From: Patescibacteria group bacterium
Lineage (GTDB): Bacteria > Patescibacteriota > Patescibacteriia > UBA9934
Reading direction: 5' to 3'
DNA: 11,214 bases
Assembly: GCA_018818445.1 (NCBI GenBank)
Contig: JAHISC010000034.1
Location: forward strand, 1 to 11,214
A program made the position numbers and the translations under genes. Below are positions 6,610-11,214 of the stretch, one piece after another; the stretch's first letter is position 1; the number at the start of each line of letters is the position of its first letter. The notes under the pieces are model-generated. The model ran no database searches. It had not been told where the DNA came from and saw only the letters and a list, made by a program, of their open reading frames with translations.

Positions 6610-7641
6610 ATGTCAGATTGGTGGATTTATCCGATTTTTGGAGCTTTTCTCCTCTCAGTTATTCTTACCGATGTTTTCCGCCAGTTGGCGATTAGATTTG
6701 ATTTTCTTGATCGACCAACCAAAAAACGCAAAAAACATCTTTTTGCTGTTCCTACTTTGGGCGGAGTGGCGATTTTTTTTGCTTTTCTAATTCCAACCCT
6801 AATTGTTTTGGCTCACACCGACCATTTTACTTCAGGAGAGATTGAGATAAGGCATTTCATGGGATTTTTCGCAGGAGCCGCGATTTTGATTATAGGAGGT
6901 TTGCTTGATGACAAACTTGATCTTTCACCAAAATATTCAATTATTTTCCCAGTTGCTGCTGCTTTAATCGCCGCAATTGTTGGTATTGGACCATCTAAAA
7001 TCACTAACCCACTTGGCGGTGCTTTTGAAATTGTTGAGACAGCCGCTTTTATTTTCACTTTTATTTGGCTACTAGGTATGAGTTACACTACAAAACTTTT
7101 GGATGGCATGGACGGTCTTGCTACTGGTGTTACGGCCATTGGAACGTTTATGATTGCTCTTTTGGCTCTCTCTGCCGCCTATTTTCAGCCAGACGTTGCA
7201 CTTTTGGCTTTAATTGCTTTTGCAGCACTGATTGGATTCCTTATGTGGAATTTTCATCCGGCACAGATTTTTCTTGGCGAGGGAGGGAGTACTTATATTG
7301 GGTATCTACTTGGAACGATTGCAATAATCTCTGGCAGTAAAGTAGCTACAGCTTTATTGGTAGTTGGTATTCCCGCCTTTGATATTGTTTTTGTTATAAC
7401 ACAACGTATTTTAAAAGGTAAACCAATTTTTGTTGGCGACAGATTACATTTACATCACAAGCTATTTGATATTGGTTTTTCTCAGCGTCAAATTGTTATT
7501 TTCTACTACTGTATTGCAATAGTTTTCGGGCTTACAACTTTAATTTTCGCCAGCTGGCAGAAACTCATTGCTTTATTTATTCTTTTTGTTTTAATGTTCT
7601 TTGCCAGTATATTAATTGGTCGAAATAAAAGAAATATATGA
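6610..7641 (+). CDS. GT4 family polyprenyl-phosphate sugar-1-phosphate transferase (WecA/TagO/MraY-like)
   Basis: Predicted integral membrane enzyme of about 10-11 helices that transfers a sugar-1-phosphate from a UDP-sugar to undecaprenyl phosphate, the first step of a lipid-linked envelope glycan. 343 aa from ATG 6610. I preferred this to the GTG at 6553, which overlaps the Clp C-terminus and adds the unlikely segment SCSKASFRLNCCC. Motifs seen: FLDRPTKKRKKH and PTLGGVAIF near the N-terminus, the Asp pair D100-D101 in GGLLDDKLDL, D165/D168 in KLLDGMDGLATG, FLGEGGS (221-227) where WecA/MraY have GDxGS, and DRLHLHHK (277-284), typical of the WecA/TagO branch. The usual NxxN before DGxDG is TTK. 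The sugar specificity cannot be read from sequence. Its stop overlaps the next start (ATGA). Confidence 0.9.
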   Translation: MSDWWIYPIFGAFLLSVILTDVFRQLAIRFDFLDRPTKKRKKHLFAVPTLGGVAIFFAFLIPTLIVLAHTDHFTSGEIEIRHFMGFFAGAAILIIGGLLDDKLDLSPKYSIIFPVAAALIAAIVGIGPSKITNPLGGAFEIVETAAFIFTFIWLLGMSYTTKLLDGMDGLATGVTAIGTFMIALLALSAAYFQPDVALLALIAFAALIGFLMWNFHPAQIFLGEGGSTYIGYLLGTIAIISGSKVATALLVVGIPAFDIVFVITQRILKGKPIFVGDRLHLHHKLFDIGFSQRQIVIFYYCIAIVFGLTTLIFASWQKLIALFILFVLMFFASILIGRNKRNI

Positions 7642-8093
7642 AATCAGCCTACATTTTTATGATCGCGCTTTTTATTATCTTGACTATCGCAGCCATAATC
7701 ATTTTTTTACCAAGAACAGCTTCTTCATTAAAGGAGATAACTGTACTTGATAGGCAAATCAAAGTTTTAGTGGCTGATTCGACCTCAGAGCGCATCAAAG
7801 GCTTGTCTGGAATAGAAACTACAGGTCTTGATGCTGATGGGATGCTTTTTGTTTTTTCAGATTCTGCTGTGCGTCAATTTTGGATGCACGGCATGGAGTT
7901 TGATTTGGATGTTGTTTGGATTGCAGACGATAAAGTAGTTAAAGTTAATTATGATTTACCTGCTCCAAAAAAGGGTGAGTCTACAGCTAAGATGAGTTCA
8001 GATCCGTTTTCAGTTAATTATGTTTTGGAGCTGCCAGCTGGGAAAGCGGAATTTTACGATTTATTTCCAGGTCAAATTATCAAATTCGATTGA
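7638..8093 (+). CDS. DUF192 family protein with N-terminal membrane anchor
   Basis: 151 aa. Residues about 5-25 form a hydrophobic helix after a single Lys (MKSAYIFMIALFIILTIAAI), a signal anchor or uncleaved signal peptide placing the rest outside the membrane. There is no lipobox Cys. From about residue 34 the chain matches DUF192: SERIKGLSG, DGMLFVF, RQFWMHGMEFDLDVVWI, VNYVLELPAG. The last ends in the family's usual beta strand, so the domain seems complete. The biochemical role of DUF192 is unknown; extracytoplasmic members are widespread. It overlaps the GT4 stop by ATGA, so the two are co-translated, hinting at but not proving an envelope link. No Shine-Dalgarno sequence precedes the start. 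The stop TGA at 8091-8093 supports the standard code. Confidence 0.88.
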   Translation: MKSAYIFMIALFIILTIAAIIIFLPRTASSLKEITVLDRQIKVLVADSTSERIKGLSGIETTGLDADGMLFVFSDSAVRQFWMHGMEFDLDVVWIADDKVVKVNYDLPAPKKGESTAKMSSDPFSVNYVLELPAGKAEFYDLFPGQIIKFD

Positions 8094-8117
8094 TTCTCAA
8101 GTAACTGACTGCGATGT

Positions 8118-8131
8118 GTGATGATCATCAC
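8118..8131. repeat. 14-bp perfect palindrome upstream of the rplU promoter
   Basis: GTGATGATCATCAC is fully self-complementary and lies 24 bases after the DUF192 stop and 35 bases before the rplU -35. An extra half-site AGTGAT at 8150-8155 mirrors the ATCACT at 8127-8132. No T-tract follows, so it does not look like a terminator. It could be an operator, but I cannot assign a regulator. Confidence 0.45.
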
Positions 8132-8166
8132 TTATATGGGGCAAATGATAGTGATTTATCCAACTC

Positions 8167-8195
8167 TTGACTAAAGATAGCGATTTTGTTACACT
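8167..8195 (+). promoter_or_regulatory. Strong sigma-70-type promoter of rplU
   Basis: TTGACT at 8167-8172, exactly 17 bp, then TACACT at 8190-8195, preceded by TG at 8187-8188 (extended -10). Predicted +1 is about 8202, giving a leader of about 66 nt. It has the best two-box match in the window, fitting a highly expressed ribosomal protein gene. Confidence 0.75.
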
Positions 8196-8201
8196 TGCCC
8201 C

Positions 8202-8267
8202 GTTGAAATTAACTGCTCGGAGTAGGCTTAATCGCCAGATAGGCGAGCCGAGTCCAGCGAAAAAAAT
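8202..8267 (+). promoter_or_regulatory. Structured 5' leader of rplU, candidate bL21 autoregulatory element
   Basis: An outer helix pairs GCTCGG (8215-8220) with CCGAGT (8248-8253, one G-U pair). An inner hairpin pairs TCGCC (8232-8236) with GGCGA (8242-8246) around loop AGATA. The AGTAGGCTTAA segment forms an internal loop. The leader ends in an A-rich run directly before ATG, with no Shine-Dalgarno sequence. L21 leaders that regulate rplU are known in other bacteria; whether this belongs to that family is inferred from position only. Confidence 0.5.
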
Positions 8268-8579
8268 ATGTTGGCAATTATTAAAACTGGAGGAAAACAA
8301 TATTTAGTTACAGAAGGTAAGGAGCTTAAAGTCGAAAAGCTTGAGCTTGAAGATGGAGCTAGCCTAGAGTTAGAAGCAATGTTGATTACAGATGAAGAAG
8401 CTAAAGACGTCAAGGTTGGTACACCGTTTGTTGCTGGAGCAAAGGTTACGGCAAAGGTTTTAGAAGGTGGTCGAGAAAAGAAAGTTTCGATTATCAAGTA
8501 CAAGCCAAAAACACGTTACCGCCGTAATGTTGGCCATCGTCAACCATTTACCGTGATCAAGATCGAAAAAATCGGTTAA
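8268..8579 (+). CDS. rplU: 50S ribosomal protein bL21
   Basis: 103 aa, the usual length for bL21, a 23S rRNA-binding protein of the large subunit. It opens with the family's MLAIIKTGGKQYLV strand. It ends with the basic signature YKPKTRYRRNVGHRQPFTVIKI, the counterpart of KRRKHYRRKQGHRQPYT in other bacteria. The central part is acidic and beta-rich as expected. In most bacteria rplU is followed by rpmA (bL27). Here a terminator follows directly, so rplU is a single-gene transcript and rpmA must be elsewhere or missing. It is likely driven by the promoter at 8167-8195 and may be controlled through its structured leader. The ATG is preceded by an A-run rather than a Shine-Dalgarno sequence. Confidence 0.97.
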   Translation: MLAIIKTGGKQYLVTEGKELKVEKLELEDGASLELEAMLITDEEAKDVKVGTPFVAGAKVTAKVLEGGREKKVSIIKYKPKTRYRRNVGHRQPFTVIKIEKIG

Positions 8580-8618
8580 GCACGTACGGCACGGATGTTA
8601 ACAGCTAAACACAGATTG

Positions 8619-8655
8619 AAAAACGGATTAGGACAAATTGTCCTCGTCCGTTTTT
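8619..8655. terminator. Bidirectional terminator between convergent rplU and recR
   Basis: The outer stem AAAAACGGA (8619-8627) pairs with TCCGTTTTT (8647-8655), and the inner stem GGAC (8631-8634) pairs with GTCC (8640-8643). U-tracts are available on both strands. The right arm includes two bases of the recR stop codon (8654-8656), so one hairpin serves both genes. Confidence 0.8.
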
Positions 8656-9253
8656 AGGTATCACGTCTTCCCAGTAAAGCATCACCAAGCGTCACTTCAT
8701 CCGTGTATTCAATATCAGCACCCATTGGCAAACCTCGTGCCAGTCGAGTAGTTTTTGTGCCAAATTGTTTGATACGTCTGGTTAAATACATGATTGTTGT
8801 TTCTCCATGAACGTCCGGTGAAAAAGCAAGAATAACTTCTTTTATTTTTGGATCAGCTTCAAGTTTTTTTATTAATGCTTCAACATTAAGTGCCTCAGGC
8901 GTGTCACCTTCAACTGGATTAAGCTTGCCACCCAAAACAAAATATTTACCATTAAAAGCATCGGTCGCTTCAATTGTAGCAATATCGCGTGACTCAGCTA
9001 CTACGCACAAAACATTTTCTTGGCGTCGTTTGTCTGTGCAAATGTCACAAATCGGAGTTTCTGTATAAGCAAAACACTCTGAACAGGTGATGACATTTTG
9101 TAAATTAGCAATAGCTCTGCCGATCATGTCTAGGTCGTGTGGTGACATTCGGAGTAAAGAAAAAGTATAGCGCAAAGCTGTTTTTGGCCCCACGCCAGGC
9201 AGCTTAGAGAGCGCAGCCATTACGTTATGGATTGGAGTAGGAAATCGTCTCAT
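8654..9253 (-). CDS. recR: Recombination mediator protein RecR
   Basis: 199 aa, full length for RecR, which with RecO/RecF loads RecA on gapped DNA during cytoplasmic recombinational repair. A helix-hairpin-helix segment (about 12-28, LSKLPGVGPKTALRY) is followed by a four-Cys zinc finger C57-x2-C60-x8-C69-x2-C72 and a Toprim domain from about residue 80 (NVLCVVAESRD, YFVLGGKLNPVEG). Residues near 142-155 read AFSPDVHGETTIMYL, where most RecR proteins have NPTVEGEAT. The chain closes with the typical RLARGLPMGADIEYTDEVTLGDALLGR. Usual neighbours are ybaB and dnaX. Here ybaB lies upstream on the same strand but about 560 bp away behind an opposite-strand gene. No Shine-Dalgarno sequence precedes the ATG. 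Confidence 0.97.
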   Translation of the reverse strand: MRRFPTPIHNVMAALSKLPGVGPKTALRYTFSLLRMSPHDLDMIGRAIANLQNVITCSECFAYTETPICDICTDKRRQENVLCVVAESRDIATIEATDAFNGKYFVLGGKLNPVEGDTPEALNVEALIKKLEADPKIKEVILAFSPDVHGETTIMYLTRRIKQFGTKTTRLARGLPMGADIEYTDEVTLGDALLGRRDT

Positions 9254-9264
9254 AAAGCCACGCT

Positions 9265-9273
9265 AGTTTACCA
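9265..9273 (-). promoter_or_regulatory. Possible extended -10 promoter of recR
   Basis: On the minus strand TGG is followed by TAAACT, whose last base lies 11 bases before the recR ATG. Predicted +1 leaves about five untranslated bases, so this would be another near-leaderless gene. No -35 match at 16-18 bp spacing. A promoter is needed here because the gene upstream on the other side runs the opposite way. Confidence 0.4.
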
Positions 9274-9320
9274 AATCTTTACCAAAGAGGCCACTTATAC
9301 TATGTAAAAAAAGACCCCTG

Positions 9321-9329
9321 TGCTATTCT
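9321..9329 (+). promoter_or_regulatory. Possible extended -10 promoter of the small membrane protein gene
   Basis: TG, one base, then TATTCT at 9324-9329. Predicted +1 is about 9336, 13 bases before the ATG at 9349. A second candidate hexamer, TATACT at 9296-9301, lies further upstream. Neither has a convincing -35, so the choice is uncertain. Confidence 0.33.
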
Positions 9330-9348
9330 AGAGAAAATTTATAAAAAT

Positions 9349-9717
9349 ATGTACAAGCCAAATAAATACATTTATTGGATCCCGAGAATTTTTTCCATTG
9401 CTTTACTTCTTTTTTTGGCTATGTTCTCTTTGGATATTTTTGATTCAACTTCAAGCTTTTTGGAAATAGTTATTGGTCTCTTAATGCACAATATTCCGGT
9501 TTTTGTCTTGCTTATTGTTTTAATCATCTCCTGGAAACACGAAATTGTCGGCGGTATTGGTTTTATTGCGGCCGGGTTACTCTACATTGCTTTACTAATT
9601 AGCGGAGGTTTTGAGTGGTATATGCTTTCTTGGGCGGCTATGCTCTCGGGCCCCGCTTTTCTAGTTGGCGGATTGTTTATAATCGGCTGGTGGCAGAAGA
9701 GAAGTCAAGAAAAATAA
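9349..9717 (+). CDS. Small four-helix membrane protein, function unknown
   Basis: 122 aa. The basic, aromatic start MYKPNKYIYWIPR leads to four predicted membrane helices at about 12-30, 43-62, 66-85 and 95-115, with a basic C-terminal tail (WWQKRSQEK). Notable conserved-looking pieces are IPRIFSIALLLFLAMFSLD, MHNIPVF, ISWKHEIVGGIGFI and a Pro in the last helix (SGPAFLVGG). This pattern (a W/IPRI start, SLDxF, H-x-IP, W+xE then GGI) resembles a small bacterial membrane family that I believe is filed as a DUF (possibly DUF7670), recalled from memory and not checked. It lies between recR and ybaB on the opposite strand to both, followed by a mobile-type palindrome, so it may have been inserted into that locus. 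No function can be given. Confidence 0.75.
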   Translation: MYKPNKYIYWIPRIFSIALLLFLAMFSLDIFDSTSSFLEIVIGLLMHNIPVFVLLIVLIISWKHEIVGGIGFIAAGLLYIALLISGGFEWYMLSWAAMLSGPAFLVGGLFIIGWWQKRSQEK

Positions 9718-9722
9718 AACTT

Positions 9723-9797
9723 GGGGTCAGGTCGGGTTATGGGCATTCTGTGAATAAATTTGATGTTCAGAAAATGCCCATAACCCGACCTGACCCC
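9723..9797. repeat. Perfect 25-bp inverted repeat, REP/MITE-like palindrome, probably also a bidirectional terminator
   Basis: Arms 9723-9747 and 9773-9797 are perfectly complementary over 25 bp around a 25-nt loop; TTCTG/CAGAA can pair further inside. The outer ends are GGGGTCAGGTC and GACCTGACCCC. From memory, this end sequence recurs in palindromic repeats associated with REP-type (Y1) tyrosine transposases in many bacteria; I could not check this. T5 follows at 9798-9802 on the plus strand, and TTTTATTTTT follows on the minus strand. It therefore could also terminate the convergent genes at 9349 and ybaB. No transposase lies in the window. Confidence 0.7.
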
Positions 9798-9812
9798 TTT
9801 TTCTTATTGAAT

Positions 9813-10106
9813 TTAGCTGAGCATTCCTTTCAAGGCATCCAACCCACCCATATCTTTCATCTTGACAGCCAATTCTTTTTGTAATTTTTTCGTAGCATCA
9901 TTGAAAGCTTCTTTGATGCCTTTTTCAATGTCTGGCGTTGACATACCTTCATCAATCTTTACCCCTTGAACCGACTGGTTGCCGTCAACCGTCACCATTA
10001 TTTTACCGCCAGCTCCTTTACCGACAATCATCACTTCAGCTAATTGACTTTGTAAACCCTTGGCCTGCTGACGTATATCCTTGATTTGTTTCAGTTTATT
10101 GAACAT
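9813..10106 (-). CDS. ybaB: YbaB/EbfC nucleoid-associated protein
   Basis: 97 aa, typical for this family of small dimeric DNA-binding proteins that coat the nucleoid. It opens with a helix MFNKLKQIKDIRQQAKGLQSQLAEV. The central beta strands follow (GKGAGGKIMVTVDGNQSVQGVKID) and then a C-terminal helix with KLQKELAVKMKDMGGLDALKGML, matching the family layout. It starts 15 bases after the dnaB stop with no Shine-Dalgarno sequence and probably shares the dnaB transcript. In many bacteria ybaB sits directly before recR, often after dnaX. Here recR is on the same strand and downstream but separated by the 9349-9717 gene and the palindrome. The palindrome probably ends this transcript. Confidence 0.93.
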   Translation of the reverse strand: MFNKLKQIKDIRQQAKGLQSQLAEVMIVGKGAGGKIMVTVDGNQSVQGVKIDEGMSTPDIEKGIKEAFNDATKKLQKELAVKMKDMGGLDALKGMLS

Positions 10107-10121
10107 ATTTGTAAATTTTGA

Positions 10122-11214
10122 TTATTGAATATTTTTCGGAGGAATTCCTGGCGGTAAGCCAACATTATTTGGATTTGATCCCGGATTCTGAGGTGGCGGG
10201 ACATAACTTGAATCACGAGCTGAATCTAAGTTTTTAAATGAAGCTCTGGTGGCATCCCAAAACAATTTTACCATGCCTGTAGGTCCATTGCGATGTTTAG
10301 CAATATGAATCTCAGCAATATTTTTTTCTTCTGGCGATAATTCGTCTTGAGTATAGTTTCTGTCTGCTGATTTTCGGTAAAGGAACATGACTACGTCAGC
10401 ATCTTGCTCAAGAGAACCAGATTCTCGTAAGTGGGATAGTTTCGGAATAGCTGGTTTGGACATTTCTGCAGCACGAGAAAGCTGAGCCAGAGCAATGATT
10501 GGGATCTGTAATTCACGAGCAATTTGTTTTAGTCCGCGAGATATTTCCCCTACTTCCTGAGTACGATTATCACTTTTAGTAGTGCGCCCTTCCATTAACT
10601 GAAGGTAGTCAATGACAATGAGACTGACGCCGTGCTCCGCATGCAATCGTCGAGCCTTGGTACGGATTGACATGATGTTAGCAGAAGGGGAGTCATCAAT
10701 AAAAATTGGTGCTTCAGATAGAGTAGAAAGAGCTTCACCTATTCGTGGAAAATCATCTTCTTTATCAGACAGATTACCAGAACGCAATTTCCACAAATCA
10801 ACGTTAGCCTGAGCGCAAATTAAACGATCAACTAGCTGCTCCTTTGACATCTCGAGCGAGAAGAGACCAACTGGTTTTTTAACATTAACACCAACATGAC
10901 GCACAATATCTAGAGCAAAACTGGTTTTACCAACCGAAGGTCTTGCTGCCAAAATGACAAGATCAGATTTTTGTAAACCACCGAGTAGATTGTCTACTCC
11001 CTTAAATCCACTGGCCACTCCTCTTAATTTTCCACGATCGCGGTGGAGCTCATCGATTCTTTCAAAAGCCCCGGTTAAGACAGTGTGAATCGGTGTAAAA
11101 CTTTGTTTAATAAAATTTGAAGAAACACTAAAAAGATTTCGTTCAGCTTCATCGATCAGTATATCAATATCTTCTGTTTCATTGTAGCCAAGCTCAATGA
11201 TTTTTCCTGCCGCA
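10122..11214 (-). CDS. dnaB: Replicative DNA helicase DnaB, C-terminal portion (5' end outside window)
   Basis: The frame is open to the right edge (first whole codon begins at 11213), giving 363 visible residues. The GTG at 11018 is internal, since AAGKIIELGYN to DRGKLRG upstream is normal DnaB sequence linking the N-domain to the ATPase. DnaB is the hexameric ring helicase that unwinds DNA at the fork. Features in window numbering: linker region 1-65, Walker A ARPSVGKT (about 90-97), catalytic Glu in FSLEMS (about 121), Walker B in LIVIDYLQL (D about 202), then ALAQLSRAAEM and LRESGSLEQDADVVMFLYR with the nucleotide-sensing and Arg-finger region. A Pro/Asn-rich tail (PPPQNPGSNPNN) ends the protein. 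No intein interrupts Walker A. The normal length is about 450 aa, so roughly 90 N-terminal residues are missing. Confidence 0.96.
   Translation of the reverse strand, partial: AAGKIIELGYNETEDIDILIDEAERNLFSVSSNFIKQSFTPIHTVLTGAFERIDELHRDRGKLRGVASGFKGVDNLLGGLQKSDLVILAARPSVGKTSFALDIVRHVGVNVKKPVGLFSLEMSKEQLVDRLICAQANVDLWKLRSGNLSDKEDDFPRIGEALSTLSEAPIFIDDSPSANIMSIRTKARRLHAEHGVSLIVIDYLQLMEGRTTKSDNRTQEVGEISRGLKQIARELQIPIIALAQLSRAAEMSKPAIPKLSHLRESGSLEQDADVVMFLYRKSADRNYTQDELSPEEKNIAEIHIAKHRNGPTGMVKLFWDATRASFKNLDSARDSSYVPPPQNPGSNPNNVGLPPGIPPKNIQ

Noticed and set aside
9615..9884. A plus-strand reading frame running through the palindrome into ybaB
   Set aside because: It overlaps the 9349 gene and ybaB, crosses the inverted repeat and shows no protein family pattern.
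11016..11018. GTG as the start of dnaB
   Set aside because: About 65 codons upstream in the same frame match the DnaB linker, so the gene is cut by the window edge and does not start here.
1..11214. Alternative genetic code with UGA as glycine
   Set aside because: The GT4 and DUF192 genes end at TGA where their families end, and no gene has an internal TGA.
1..11214. CRISPR array, tRNA or rRNA genes
   Set aside because: No regularly spaced direct repeats, cloverleaf-like segments or rRNA-like stretches were noticed in the intergenic regions, all of which are under 200 bases.

Overview
The window looks like a chromosomal segment of an ultrasmall bacterium of the Candidatus Patescibacteria (CPR), probably a Parcubacteria-type lineage. 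This is inferred from gene content and protein style, not from a marker tree. Supporting signs are: a secreted Ig-repeat protein whose C-terminal domain I know mainly from CPR surface proteins; a membrane-anchored Clp ATPase paired with a small membrane protein; a GT4 sugar-phosphate transferase with the variant TTKLLDG and GEGGS motifs; very tight gene packing; and almost no Shine-Dalgarno sequences. TGA ends two genes and never interrupts one, so the standard code applies, not the UGA-glycine code of Gracilibacteria/SR1.

Layout, left to right. (1) 1-2365 (+): 3' portion of a large repetitive surface or secreted protein, closed by a hairpin (2376-2417). (2) 2434-3555 (+): tgt, a tRNA-guanine transglycosylase that has lost all four zinc ligands. 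(3) 3563-6578 (+): a two-gene unit of a small membrane protein and a membrane-anchored ClpA/ClpC-like ATPase, separated by 1 bp. The ATPase has a degenerate first AAA+ ring, no middle domain and no recognisable ClpP loop. (4) 6610-8093 (+): a WecA/TagO-like polyprenyl-phosphate sugar-phosphate transferase overlapping a DUF192 protein by ATGA. (5) 8097-8655: an intergenic stretch with a 14-bp palindrome, a near-consensus promoter and a structured leader, then rplU (bL21), then a bidirectional terminator. (6) 8654-9253 (-): recR. (7) 9349-9717 (+): a small four-helix membrane protein followed by a perfect 25-bp inverted repeat of mobile-palindrome type. (8) 9813-11214 (-): ybaB/ebfC and, upstream of it, the 5'-incomplete replicative helicase gene dnaB.

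Together the genes cover informational housekeeping (dnaB, ybaB, recR, rplU, tgt) and envelope functions (surface protein, membrane Clp unit, lipid-linked sugar initiation, DUF192, small membrane protein). ybaB and recR are adjacent in many bacteria. Here they keep order and strand but are separated by an opposite-strand gene plus the palindrome, which suggests an insertion.

A striking regulatory feature is that two genes (tgt and the small membrane gene at 3563) have an extended -10 box TGATAYAAT exactly six bases before ATG. The predicted transcription start is therefore the A of the start codon, giving leaderless mRNAs. The strongest candidates for undescribed biology are the membrane Clp unit with a pseudo-AAA first ring, the zinc-less TGT, and the leaderless promoter architecture.
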